Below the pieces are notes generated by a model that made no database searches, was not told the DNA's origin, and saw nothing but the letters and a program-made list of their open reading frames with translations. From assembly GCA_963818205.1 (NCBI GenBank), contig CAWFRG010000009.1, forward strand, positions 1 to 64,000: 64,000 nt of DNA, in the 5' to 3' direction. A program made the translations under genes and the position numbers. Origin of the DNA: CAVVYV01 sp963818205. Lineage in GTDB: Bacteria > Actinomycetota > Thermoleophilia > Solirubrobacterales > 70-9. Shown here in pieces: positions 9,404-17,459 of this stretch (positions are counted from its first letter, which is position 1; the number at the start of each line of letters is the position of its first letter).

Positions 9404-9865
9404 CTAGGCGGGGCCCAGGCAGGCCCGCGTCTTCACCAGCGTCTTGCCGAACTCGCTGACGGCCTTGAGGCGGGTGTAGGTGCGGCGGCCACACGCCTTG
9501 CGGACACGGAAGGCCTGGACCTGGACCGCGATCTTGGCGCAGGGAAGGTGGAAGCCGCACTCGACTCCAGTGGCGGTGGCGAGGGCCTCGCCCCAGCTCT
9601 GCCAGACGAGGTCCTCGAGGTTGACGCCGCCGGCGAAGGCGCCGCCGCGGCCGAAGTGAGCACAGCGGTGGGGCTCGGTCTTCGTCCGGTACTTGCTGCC
9701 GGCCTTGTTGAGGCAGGGCAGGAATGTCAGCGTCGGGCTGATCGGGGTGACTCGCTCACCCACCGCCTCCCGCGCCTCGGTGGAGAGCGGCCCGAGCCAC
9801 ATCAGCACCGCCAGGGCCAGCGCCACGGCGGTGAGCACCTTCGCGGGGCCGAGGACTGACGTCAT
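9404..9865 (-). CDS. Secreted cysteine-containing protein of unknown function
   Basis: The 153-residue product begins with a signal peptide (hydrophobic residues about 9-27, cleavage near STEA). The mature domain contains six cysteines (for example PCLNK, HRCAHF, VECGFHLPCAK, KACG, RACLG), which suggests disulfide-stabilised folding outside the cell. It contains an ordered WQSWGEALATATG helix. I recognise no known family. It lies 71 bases upstream of another exported protein gene in the same orientation. Confidence 0.6.
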   Translation of the reverse strand: MTSVLGPAKVLTAVALALAVLMWLGPLSTEAREAVGERVTPISPTLTFLPCLNKAGSKYRTKTEPHRCAHFGRGGAFAGGVNLEDLVWQSWGEALATATGVECGFHLPCAKIAVQVQAFRVRKACGRRTYTRLKAVSEFGKTLVKTRACLGPA

Positions 9866-9993
9866 GCGCCGAACTGGGCAGACGTGGAAAGCAGTGCGAT
9901 CCGGCCTCGCATTGGAGTGATCCTATTGGCGAGGCCGAGTTGTTCAGCAAGGTCGCCCGTCCCCCCGGCAGCGCGTCCCGCCGCTTTCACTCT

Positions 9994-10452
9994 CTACGAA
10001 GACCGAGGCTCCGGAGAGGTCAGGGAAGAAATGTAGGACTCAGGTAGCCCTCGCTCGCGTGCGGCGCGGATCAGTAGGTCCAGGTACTCAGGGGCGGGCT
10101 GCACCGCCATCGGCTCCTTCTCCAGGACCATGTAGGTCTCAGCATTGTGCGCGGACCCATCGGACGGTAGGCGCACAGTCACCTCTCGTCGGCCATACGC
10201 CCAGCCGTGCCCCTCCTTGCGATCGAGGTTCTCGAAGTCGCTCCGGTCCACTTCGTAGAGCGCTCCCCAAACGGATGAACCGGGCGCACGAACCACGTCT
10301 GCAACCCCAGTGCCGGTCTTGACAGACCGTCGCGTGAACGCCAGCCGGTATCCGTCGAGTCGTGCCGGTCCGAGATAGCGGTGCCGTGGGGCCTTCTCTG
10401 ACATCACGGCTTCAGACATGTTGCTTCCGTATGCGAAGTATTCGACCGTCAC
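9994..10452 (-). CDS. Gamma-glutamylcyclotransferase-like (GGCT/AIG2) family protein
   Basis: The 152-residue protein opens with YFAYGSNM, the substrate-binding loop of the GGCT fold, has WGALYEV as the next conserved strand, and LDRKEGHG, in which the Glu is the likely catalytic acid/base. The family cyclises gamma-glutamyl amines or amino acids to 5-oxoproline, or acts in related glutathione/gamma-glutamylamine breakdown. Length is normal. A GTG start precedes the conserved motif by only five residues, so it is secure. The gene stands alone, with no obvious partner. Confidence 0.85.
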   Translation of the reverse strand: MTVEYFAYGSNMSEAVMSEKAPRHRYLGPARLDGYRLAFTRRSVKTGTGVADVVRAPGSSVWGALYEVDRSDFENLDRKEGHGWAYGRREVTVRLPSDGSAHNAETYMVLEKEPMAVQPAPEYLDLLIRAARERGLPESYISSLTSPEPRSS

Positions 10453-10579
10453 TGGCTCAGTGGCAGGTCACTATTCGTGGTGCTGACTTTGCCACGCCAA
10501 GGACGGCAGGGAGCGAAGTCGCCGCACGGGCCTGACACCGCCCGGGGTGCCCGCGATCGCGCGGGATTGGATCTCTCAG

Positions 10580-10616
10580 GCGCTGACCAGGCGCCCGACG
10601 GCGCCCATCAGCTCCT
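10580..10616 (-). repeat. Copy of the csoR 3' end beside the methyltransferase gene
   Basis: The 37 bases match the end of the csoR gene (12340-12376) with about five mismatches, including 16 identical bases in a row. Read in the matching frame both encode ELMGAVGRLVS followed by a final residue and a stop. Here it overlaps the end of the methyltransferase gene, one base out of its frame. It is either a remnant of a second csoR copy or a gene-end swap. Confidence 0.6.
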
Positions 10617-11474
10617 CGCCTCTCCGGATGCGAGCAGGGCGAGGTTCGAGAAGCTCACCTTGCCCGAGTCCGCGGCCTCTTCTCCGATCGCCTCGGTTAT
10701 CGCCGCCCAGGTCTCGGCCTGCACCTCCTCGGGGTGCGGAGCGATCATCGAGGTGATCGGCGGGGCGATCTCCTTGATGAAGGTGGTGAAGTCCTCGGGT
10801 GAGTCCCACTCGAAGGTGACCTCGGCCTCCTCGACCTGCACGTCGGAGAAGCCGCCTCCCTCCAGTAGGCCGCCCAGCGCCTCGGGGGTCGGGCGTGAGA
10901 GCGGCCCCGGCGTTCCCGGCGGGGGCGGCGGGACGTCGAGGCGCTGCATCGCCGTCCGCATCGGGATCGCGATGAAGGGCACGCGCTCCGGCGCCCCCCA
11001 GGAGCTGATCGCCATCCGCGAGCCGGGCTTGAGGAAGCCCCGGACGCGCGCCGCGGCGCCCTCTCCATCGGGCTCGAAGATGATCCCCCAGCGCGAGAGC
11101 GCGGCGTCGAAGCTGTCCTCCGGGAACTCCAGGGACGACGCATCCGCCTCGATGAACTCGATGTTCTCGAGTCCGGCGGCGGCGGCGCGCTCGCGCCCGA
11201 AGGCGAGCATCTCGGCGGAGATGTCGGTGGCCACCACGCTGCCCTCGGCGCCGGCCCGCTTGGCTGCGCTCAGTGCGGGCTCGCCGTATCCGGCCGCCAC
11301 GTCCAGAACCCGGCTGCCGGGCTCCACCCCTGCGAGCTCGACCAGCCGCTCGCTGATCTTGCCCGCCGCCGAATCGATCAACTCCGTCCACGTGCGCCAG
11401 CCGGTCGCCGCGCTGTCCCACTGCTGCCGCTGTCCCTCGCGGAACTCGACGGCATCTACAGTCTTCTCCTCCAT
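10608..11474 (-). CDS. Class I SAM-dependent methyltransferase
   Basis: The 288-residue protein has a UbiE/type 11 methyltransferase domain: SRVLDVAAGYGEPAL (SAM-binding motif I), VVATDISAEML (acidic residue at the end of strand 2), IEFIEADASSLEFPEDSFD (motif II region) and LKPGSRMAISSWG (motif III). The ATG at 11474 has a GGGGAG ribosome-binding site. The substrate is unknown. It is a relative of the methyltransferase at 30.6 kb. The stop at 10608 is followed, one base out of frame, by a short copy of the csoR 3' end, so the true C-terminus may differ (see the repeat at 10580). Confidence 0.86.
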   Translation of the reverse strand: MEEKTVDAVEFREGQRQQWDSAATGWRTWTELIDSAAGKISERLVELAGVEPGSRVLDVAAGYGEPALSAAKRAGAEGSVVATDISAEMLAFGRERAAAAGLENIEFIEADASSLEFPEDSFDAALSRWGIIFEPDGEGAAARVRGFLKPGSRMAISSWGAPERVPFIAIPMRTAMQRLDVPPPPPGTPGPLSRPTPEALGGLLEGGGFSDVQVEEAEVTFEWDSPEDFTTFIKEIAPPITSMIAPHPEEVQAETWAAITEAIGEEAADSGKVSFSNLALLASGEARS

Positions 11475-11560
11475 CGCTCTCCCCTTTCGTCGCAGGAGGA
11501 CAAACCTAGCCCGATGCTCGCCGGCTGTAAAGGACCGTGTATGAGTAGGGGCGGCTGACA

Positions 11561-12313
11561 ATGGTGCTCGCCTACCAACACCTGAGCGGAGAGGTTCACC
11601 GCCACGGCCCGCTCACGCATTCTCATCCGCACATCGGCCCGCACACCCACGCGCGGCGCTCGCGACGCTCGGCCAGGGATGGTGAGCATGATCACGGGCA
11701 CTCGCATGGCTTGGTCGATCCGAGCATCAAGCGATCGCGCGAGGGGCTGCGGGTGGTCGGGACCTCGCTCGCGATCCTCGGCGTCACCGCGATCGCGCAG
11801 GCCGCGATCTACCTCGCCACCGACAGCGCCGCCCTGCTCGCGGACCTGATCCACAACGCGGGCGACGCGCTCACCGCGGTGCCGCTGGGCGTGGCCTTCC
11901 TGCTCCGATCCGAGCGCGCCGAGCAGGGCGCCGGCCTGGCGGTGGTTCTGGCCATCCTCGCCTCGGCGATCGCCGCCGGCGCCTTCTCGATCGAGCGGAT
12001 CATCAATCCGCTGCCGCCCGAGCACCTGCTGGCGCTCGGCCTCGCCGGCGCAGCCGGGGTCGCGGGCAACGCCGTCGCGGCGCGGGTGCGAGTGGCGGGC
12101 GGGCGGCGGCTCTCCAGCCCGGCGCTGATCGCGGACGGTCACCACGCCCGCAGCGACGCGATCGTCAGCGTCGGCGTGATCGTCAGCGCCGCCGCGGTCG
12201 CGCTCGGCGCTCCGATCGTCGACCCGATCGTCGGCCTGCTGATCACCGGCCTGATCCTCCGGATCACCCTGCAGAGCTGGCGGACCGTCACCGGCCGCGG
12301 CCACGAGCACTGA
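11561..12313 (+). CDS. Cation diffusion facilitator (CDF) family metal exporter
   Basis: The 250-residue membrane protein has a histidine-rich cytoplasmic N-terminus (HRHGPLTHSHPHIGPHTH and HDHGHSHG) that can bind Zn, Co or Ni ions. About six hydrophobic helices follow. The transport-site pattern is present as DLIHNAGD in helix 2 and DGHHARSD in helix 5, as in CDF antiporters that expel divalent metals in exchange for protons. The usual C-terminal cytoplasmic domain is nearly missing: the protein stops soon after helix 6, making it a short CDF. It converges on csoR with 22 bases between them, forming a metal-handling island. Confidence 0.88.
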   Translation: MVLAYQHLSGEVHRHGPLTHSHPHIGPHTHARRSRRSARDGEHDHGHSHGLVDPSIKRSREGLRVVGTSLAILGVTAIAQAAIYLATDSAALLADLIHNAGDALTAVPLGVAFLLRSERAEQGAGLAVVLAILASAIAAGAFSIERIINPLPPEHLLALGLAGAAGVAGNAVAARVRVAGGRRLSSPALIADGHHARSDAIVSVGVIVSAAAVALGAPIVDPIVGLLITGLILRITLQSWRTVTGRGHEH

Positions 12314-12335
12314 CGGTGAGGGGTGCCCGGGTCGG

Positions 12336-12620
12336 CTAGGAGCTGACCAGCCGGCCGACCGCGCCCATCAGCTCCTGGACCTGCTTCTCGGAGGCGCCCT
12401 TGCCGGCGCGCATGCAGTTGCGGACGTGGTCGTCGAGGAGGCCGAGGGCGACCTTGTTGAGGGCGGCCTCGGCGGCCTCGATCTGGGTGAGGACGTCGAT
12501 GCAGTAGCGGTCCTCCTCCACCATCTTGGTGACGCCGCGGACCTGGCCCTCGACCCGGGCGAGCCGGGTCAGCAGCTCCTCCTTCGAGGCCTTGTAACCG
12601 GGTGTTTGCTTGTTTGCCAT
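12336..12620 (-). CDS. csoR: CsoR-type copper-sensing transcriptional repressor
   Basis: The 94-residue all-helical regulator contains Cys40, His65 and Cys69, with the same spacing (25 and 4) as the Cu(I) ligands of Mycobacterium tuberculosis CsoR (36/61/65). This points to Cu(I) rather than Ni/Co sensing. LLTRLARVEGQVRGVTKMV is the typical helix 1 that packs the tetramer and contacts DNA. The ATG at 12620 gives the normal N-terminus; no ribosome-binding site is visible and the predicted -10 box ends 7 bases upstream, so a leaderless transcript is likely. It probably represses itself and the divergent permease gene. Confidence 0.92.
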   Translation of the reverse strand: MANKQTPGYKASKEELLTRLARVEGQVRGVTKMVEEDRYCIDVLTQIEAAEAALNKVALGLLDDHVRNCMRAGKGASEKQVQELMGAVGRLVSS

Positions 12621-12630
12621 TGCGGCAAGC

Positions 12631-12647
12631 ATACCCCCATGGGGTAT
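12631..12647. promoter_or_regulatory. CsoR operator
   Basis: The sequence atacccccatggggtat is a near-perfect inverted repeat with ATACCCC/GGGGTAT arms, the known GC-tract type of CsoR-family operators. It lies exactly between the divergent csoR and permease genes. Copper-bound CsoR would release it and switch on both genes. Confidence 0.88.
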
Positions 12648-12650
12648 AGT
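12645..12650 (+). promoter_or_regulatory. -10 box of the permease promoter
   Basis: TATAGT overlaps the right arm of the CsoR operator and lies 14 bases before the permease ATG, giving a leader of about 8 bases at most. Only a weak -35 (TTGCGG at 12620-12625, 19-base spacing) is present. No ribosome-binding site fits in the leader. Confidence 0.5.
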
Positions 12651-12664
12651 CGTCAACCCGAGCG

Positions 12665-13810
12665 ATGAGCGACGTCATCAACACGATCGGCGACGGCCTC
12701 GAGCAGTCCTTCCTGATGGCCTACGAGGTCTGGTGGGCGCTCGTCCTCGGCTTCGCGATCTCGGCGATCGTCCAGGCCTGGGTGCCGCGCGAGCGGATCG
12801 AGTCCGCGCTCGCCGGCAGCGGCTTCGTCCCGGTGGCGAAGGCGACCGGGCTCGGGGCCGCCTCCTCGTCCTGCTCCTACGCGGCGATCGCGATCGCCAA
12901 GTCGCTGTTCCAGAAGGGCGCCTCGGCGGTGACCATGCTCGCCTTCCAGTTCGCCTCCACCAACCTCGTCTGGGAGCTGGGGCTGGTGATCTGGATCCTG
13001 ATCGGCTGGCAGTTCACCCTCGCCACGTTCGTCGGCGGGATCATCCTGATCGCGCTGATGGCGGTGCTCCTGCGGGCGTTCGTCTCGCCGCGGCTGGAGG
13101 AGCAGGCCCGCGCCCACGCCCAGGCGGCCCAGGCCGGGCACGTGCATGAATCTGCCGGCGTCCGGATGAGCTGGCGCCGGCGGCTCACCTCGCGGGCGGC
13201 CTGGACCGACGTCGCCGACAACTTCCGCGGCGACTGGGGGATGCTCTGGAAGGAGATCACGATCGGCTTCTTCCTCGCCGGCTTCATCGCCCTCCTCGGC
13301 GACGACTTCTTCAACTTCCTCTTCGTCGAGGACGCGCCCGCGGCGGTACGGACGATCGAGAACGTGATCGCCGGCCCGATCATCGCCGTGCTCAGCTTCG
13401 TCTGCTCGATCGGGAACGCGCCCCTCGCGGCGGTGCTCTGGTCCGGCGGGATCAGCTTCGCCGGAGTGATCGCCTTCATCTTCGCCGACCTGATCGTCCT
13501 CCCGATCGTGATTTCCTACGCCAAGTACTACGGCTGGGCGTTCGCCCTCCGGATCACCGCCCTGATGTTCGTGACCATCGTCCTGGCGGCGCTGGTTGTC
13601 GACGGTCTCTTCGGCCTCGTCGGCCTGATCCCCGACACCCGGCCCTCACGCGAGGACATCTTCGGCTCGGTGAAGCTCGACTACAAGCTGGTCCTGAACG
13701 TGCTCGCTTCGATCGGCTTCGTCGCCCTGATCTACCTGACGATGCGCCCACGGCCCGGGGAGGCCGGCGCCCCGGCGCACGAGGCACACGCAGCCGGCCA
13801 CGCCCACTAG
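12665..13810 (+). CDS. Permease (DUF318/ArsP-type), copper-responsive by context
   Basis: The 381-residue protein has about 8-10 membrane helices in two related halves, each with the family's polar motif: GAASSSCSYAAIAIAKSLF (about residues 60-78) and FVCSIGNAPLAAVLWSGG (about 245-262). The cysteine in each could contact a soft metal. A cytoplasmic loop with HAHAQAAQAGHVHE and a C-terminal HEAHAAGHAH are histidine-rich. The family includes arsenite and organoarsenical exporters; control by CsoR suggests Cu(I) or another thiophilic metal. That substrate is an inference from the operator, not from the protein. Confidence 0.85.
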   Translation: MSDVINTIGDGLEQSFLMAYEVWWALVLGFAISAIVQAWVPRERIESALAGSGFVPVAKATGLGAASSSCSYAAIAIAKSLFQKGASAVTMLAFQFASTNLVWELGLVIWILIGWQFTLATFVGGIILIALMAVLLRAFVSPRLEEQARAHAQAAQAGHVHESAGVRMSWRRRLTSRAAWTDVADNFRGDWGMLWKEITIGFFLAGFIALLGDDFFNFLFVEDAPAAVRTIENVIAGPIIAVLSFVCSIGNAPLAAVLWSGGISFAGVIAFIFADLIVLPIVISYAKYYGWAFALRITALMFVTIVLAALVVDGLFGLVGLIPDTRPSREDIFGSVKLDYKLVLNVLASIGFVALIYLTMRPRPGEAGAPAHEAHAAGHAH

Positions 13811-13832
13811 TGCTTGCCCGGGGCTGTGCGGC

Positions 13833-14343
13833 TCGACTCTCCAGAAGCGCTCGCTCACGGTCACCAAGGCCGGCTCCGGGTCCGGGACCGTGACCAGCTC
13901 TCCCGCGGGGATCGACTGCGGTGCGCTCTGCGATCCGGCCGACTACGACTACGGCACCTCGGTCACGCTGACGGCGATCGCCGCTGCCGGCAGCACCTTC
14001 GCCGGCTGGTCGGGCGACTGCAGCGGCACCGGGCACGTGCGTGCTGTCGATGACGGCAAACCACAGCGCGACCGCGACGTTCAACCTGGTCGTCGTCAAC
14101 CCGCCTCCGGCTCAGACGTGTCAGGGCACGGCCGCGACGATCGTCGGCACCGAAGGCAACGGACAGTGCTCAAGGGGACCCCGCTTGCCGCCGTCTTTGC
14201 CGCTCGGTGGCAAGGACCAGATCAAGGGCAGGGAGGGCAACGACACTGGTCTGCGCCGCGCCGGGCAAGGATCACGTGGTCGGAGGCGCCGGCACACGAC
14301 GACGTCTTTGGCGAGGGCGGCAACGACCTCCTGAACGGAAACA
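13833..14343 (+). pseudogene. Remnant of a surface protein with InlB-B-like repeat and RTX-type repeats
   Basis: No start codon is visible, but in shifting frames the DNA encodes LTVTKAGSGSGTVTSSPAGI, then CGALCDPADYDYGTSVTLTA and TFAGWSGDCSGTG (typical of Listeria-Bacteroides/InlB B-like repeats), a Pro linker, then KGTPAADVF-like text, GKDQIKGREGND and FGEGGNDLLNG, which are calcium-binding RTX nonapeptides. At least four frame changes and a missing N-terminal part make this look truly decayed or rearranged, more so than its neighbours. It follows the permease stop directly. Confidence 0.6.
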
Positions 14344-14358
14344 CTCTGAATCCGCGGC

Positions 14359-15017
14359 CTACTCCAGCGAGAACGGCGGGTAGCGGTCGGTGACCAGCAG
14401 GACCGCGTAGGCGGCCACCCGCAGGGCCCAGCGATACACGCCGACGATGAAGTCGAAGAGGCTGCGCGGGTAGCGCCCGGTGAACAGGATCGCGAACCAG
14501 GCGATGATCACGCTTACGGCGGCGGCGATTCCCAGGAAGATCAGTAGGAATAGTGCGGGATCGCCAGGAACCACTTGACCAGCGGCATCCCCCGCGCCAG
14601 GTCGCTCTCGGCATCGGGGTAGACGATCTCGAGGTGGACCGACTGCTGCTCGTCGGTCGAGGGGTACTGGTCGGTGAGCAGCGAGAAGTAGACATGCACC
14701 CGGGCCGTGAACCGGGCCAGCTCCCGGTTCCAGTCGAACCACCAGCGCGGGTACTTCTTGCGGAAGAGGATCATCAGCAGCGTTGCGAAGAAGAGGAAGC
14801 CGCCGGCGGCGGCGAAGGTGCTGCCCGCGTCGTTGGCGCCGCCCCAATCGAAGTTGTAGGTCCCGCCTGAGACCGCGCCAAGCACGATCGCGATCGGGAT
14901 CACAGTGAACAGGCGGAAGAAGGTGGTCAGCCGGTTCAGCTCCCGGTCGGGGTAGTCGACCGAGTAGGTCAGCGGGTAAGGCTCGGCTGCTGCAGGGGCG
15001 GTTTGGCCGTATTCCAT
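14359..15017 (-). CDS. DUF4389 membrane protein (one frameshift)
   Basis: The start has an excellent GGGAGGAG site seven bases before the ATG. Two membrane helices lie at about residues 35-55 and 70-90, then FRKKYPRWWFDWNRELARF, a repeat-like YFSLLTDQYPSTDEQQSV segment, and after a one-base gap near 14545 another helix and RYPRSLFDFIVGVYRW and VTDRYPPFSLE, all typical of DUF4389 proteins. Restored length is about 219 residues. The function of the family is unknown; it is common in actinobacterial membranes. Confidence 0.82.
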
Positions 15018-15109
15018 GTTGCTCCTCCCTCGAGCGGATTGCGACTCCACCGTATTCGACCCGCCGGGTGGAGAAAAGGCGTTCGGCGGCGATCGACGAT
15101 GATTCGCCC

Positions 15110-15970
15110 ATGAGCCGCCGGGTCGCGTTCCTCGACGTCTTCGCCGAGCGGCCGCTGGCCGGCAACGGCCTCGCGGTGGTCGACGACGCGGACGACGTCT
15201 CGGAGCAGGTGATGCTCGCCTTCGCTCGCGAGACGCGGCTCTCGGAGACGACCTTCGTGCAGACTGCCGGCACCGACGGCGCCGACTACCGCAACCGGAT
15301 CTGGGACATGCGCGAGGAGCTCCCCTTCGCCGGCCACCCCTCGCTCGGGACCGCGGTCGCGGTGGCGCGCTGGCGGGGGGTGGAGGAGGCGAGCCTCGTT
15401 CAGCAGACCGGCGCCGGGCTGCAGCCGGTCGAGGTGCGAGCGGAGGGCGAGCGCTGGAACGCGACGATGCTCCAGAACGAGCCCGAGTTCGGCGACGAGC
15501 TGGAGCGCGAGGCGGTGATGGCGGCGGTCGGCCTGGAGGCGGCCGACGCACACCCCGAGCTTCCGCCCCAGATCGTCTCCACCGGCATGCCCCACCTGAT
15601 GGCGCCGGTGGCCGAAGCCGGGGCCCTCGCCCGCGCCCTCCCGGACTGGTCGACGATCGACCAGCTGGTCCGCCCGCACGGAGCGATCGTCCTCTACTTG
15701 GCCTGGTGCGAACCCGACGCCGAGCGGGCGCGGGCGCGCTCCTTCTCGGGCACCGCCGAGATGGGCGAGGACCCGGCGACCGGCTCGGCGGCCGGCCCCC
15801 TCTGCGCCTACCTCGCCGAGCGCCGCGGGTCCGAGCGCCTGGTGATCTCCCAGGGGGAGGAGATGGGCCGGCCGAGCGTGCTCGAGACCGAGATGGAGGA
15901 GGGCCGTCCTCGGGTGGGCGGCCGCGTAATCCCCCTGATCGAGGGAACGGTGGAGCTCCCGGGCGGGTAG
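15110..15970 (+). CDS. PhzF-family isomerase/epimerase
   Basis: The 286-residue protein shows the two-lobed PhzF fold: FLDVFAERPLAGNGLAVV at the start, the conserved RLSETTFV with the likely catalytic Glu (about residue 45), ELPFAGHPSLGTA, and GTAEMGEDPATGSAAGPL in the second lobe. PhzF itself isomerises dihydro-hydroxyanthranilate, but most relatives act on unknown small metabolites, and no phenazine genes are near. The ATG at 15110 is chosen because upstream residues do not fit the family. It stands alone, divergent from the DUF4389 gene. Confidence 0.88.
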   Translation: MSRRVAFLDVFAERPLAGNGLAVVDDADDVSEQVMLAFARETRLSETTFVQTAGTDGADYRNRIWDMREELPFAGHPSLGTAVAVARWRGVEEASLVQQTGAGLQPVEVRAEGERWNATMLQNEPEFGDELEREAVMAAVGLEAADAHPELPPQIVSTGMPHLMAPVAEAGALARALPDWSTIDQLVRPHGAIVLYLAWCEPDAERARARSFSGTAEMGEDPATGSAAGPLCAYLAERRGSERLVISQGEEMGRPSVLETEMEEGRPRVGGRVIPLIEGTVELPGG

Positions 15971-16058
15971 AGGTCGGTCATTTGTCCAAGAATTCCCTCC
16001 AATAACCCTCTCTCCGAGGCGGCCGAAGGTGGGTGGAGTGAGCCGCTCGACCAGGCGC

Positions 16059-16638
16059 TCAGACGACCCGGCCGACCCGCCGGATGATGAAGGCCCTGCC
16101 GATGTCGGTGAACCCCTGGAGCAGCGCCCAGATGCCGGCGAACACCAGGAGCACGTACTGCTTCTCGATGAAGAACTGACCGCCGGTCCAGAAGGCGAGA
16201 ATGATCATCAGGATCCCGGCGATCAGACCGAACCACCAGAGATCGTTCACCTCCCTGGTCGCGAAGGCCTGGATCACCCAGAAGACGCCGACGAGGAGGA
16301 AGAGGAAGCCGAGGATGTCGGCGATCGCGGCGAAGGTGTTCTCGGGACTGATGAACGCCAGCACCGCCGCCGACCAGCATGAACACCCCGAAGATCCAGT
16401 ACAGCCAGCGCAGGCCGCGGTCGACCAGCGTCGAGATCCCGAATATCTGGATCGAGACGCCGAGGAACATCAGCCCGATGATGATCCCGACGGTGGTGAT
16501 CGACGCCTGGTCGAACTGGAGGATCACCAGCGCAACAGCGACCCAGAACACGCCGGAGACCAGCCACAGCCACCATAGGTTGGAGAGGTTCCGGACCGCC
16601 TCCCGGGCCTCCCCCTGACCGCCTAGAGCGCTTTCCAT
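16059..16638 (-). CDS. HdeD/DUF308 family membrane protein (one frameshift)
   Basis: Six hydrophobic helices are arranged as three hairpins, with LWWLWLVSGVFWVAVALVIL first, GIIIGLMFLGVSIQIFGI next, and WFGLIAGILMIILAFW later, as in the HdeD acid-resistance membrane protein family. The frame breaks near 16370; removing one base in the ggcggcggtg stretch joins MLVGG to AVLAFISPENTFAAIADI. Restored length is about 193 residues. It is likely a small stress-related membrane protein; the role is inferred from the family. Confidence 0.83.
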
Positions 16639-16734
16639 CTCTCCTCCTCGTTCGCCGGACCTTGCGGGTGGGACCCTACTGCGATCCCCGGTCGGCTCAA
16701 AAGCGGGGCGGAGCCGGCTAGGCGGGCATCGCGA

Positions 16735-16920
16735 CTAGGAGCTGGCGGCGCGGATCCCAATGCCGCCTGCGAAATGGGTGCGGCCCTCGCTGTGGCCAGG
16801 TTGCACCGGCGGGGCGGGGTTGGGATCGTCGGGGACAGGCAGCGGGACGGAGCCGGCCACGATGCAGTCGATCTGCTCGAGACCGACCTCGCTCAGGCCC
16901 AGCTCCGCCGCCACGGTCAT
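16735..16920 (-). CDS. Possible small protein, unsupported by family
   Basis: This 61-residue frame starts at an ATG and lies downstream of the 87-residue gene in the same direction. It has an ordered N-terminal helix (AAELGLSEVGLEQID) and a Pro-rich, then Gly-rich end. There are no motifs. It could be a real short gene or the frameshifted end of a neighbour. Confidence 0.25.
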   Translation of the reverse strand: MTVAAELGLSEVGLEQIDCIVAGSVPLPVPDDPNPAPPVQPGHSEGRTHFAGGIGIRAASS

Positions 16921-16954
16921 CGTGCGACGCCCAGCAGTCCGCCGACGCGTGAGA

Positions 16955-17218
16955 TCACCCTGTTACCGAGCGTCGAAGCGGCAGCAGTGGGCTCGGGCGC
17001 TCCCGCTCGATCTCGTAGAGGCGATCCGCGTAGACGGCGCTCGCTTGCTCCTCTCGCTCGAGGGCGGCCAGATAGGCAGCAAACGCCATCTCTCGGTCCG
17101 CGACCGGCCCGTCCGCCCAGCGCTCGTACGCTTCGTTGAGGGCGAGGCATTCCTCGCGCCACTCGACGTAGATCTCCATCAGGTCGTCGATCAGCTCAGG
17201 AGGAATATGGGTGCTCAC
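16955..17218 (-). CDS. Small helical conserved-type protein
   Basis: The 87-residue product starts at a GTG preceded on its own strand by GGAGG-like sequence, and is strongly helical and acidic (PPELIDDLMEIYVEWREEC, ADREMAFAAYLAALEREE). It resembles short unannotated actinobacterial proteins that bundle as two helices. It has one cysteine and no signal peptide. The function is unknown. Confidence 0.5.
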   Translation of the reverse strand: MSTHIPPELIDDLMEIYVEWREECLALNEAYERWADGPVADREMAFAAYLAALEREEQASAVYADRLYEIERERPSPLLPLRRSVTG

Positions 17219-17423
17219 ACCCTCCGCCTCCTCCAAGCCTGCGACCCGGCCGGGGACAAGCGGGGGATATGTACTCGCCCCCGGCCCGGGGTCGCAGCGT
17301 GCCCTCGCGGGGACCGGGGAAGGAGAGGTACCTCCGGATCAAGCGCGAGAACGTGCCTGCAGGACATGGCCCAACTCTCGCTGCCGAGTGCCCCGACCGC
17401 CATACCCGCGTTCCCTAGACCTG

Positions 17424-17442
17424 GTCTCGATGAACCCGAGAC
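17424..17442 (-). terminator. Weak hairpin after the hydrolase gene
   Basis: GTCTCG and CGAGAC form a six-base-pair stem with a seven-base loop, 18 bases downstream of the hydrolase stop. There is no T-run, as usual for this GC content, so termination is only a possibility. Confidence 0.25.
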
Positions 17443-17459
17443 GAGCGGTGGGGAAAGCC

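Larger units (their letters stand above)
12628..12656 (-). promoter_or_regulatory. csoR promoter enclosing the operator
   Basis: On the minus strand a TTGACG -35 box (12656-12651) and a TATGCT -10 box (12633-12628) are separated by an ideal 17 bases. That spacer holds most of the CsoR operator, so bound repressor would block polymerase directly. The predicted transcript starts at or within a base or two of the csoR ATG. Confidence 0.7.

Noticed and set aside
10550..10565. Perfect GC hairpin (cccgcg-atcg-cgcggg) after the GGCT and methyltransferase genes
   Set aside because: Such short palindromes are expected by chance at this GC content, and there is no T-run.
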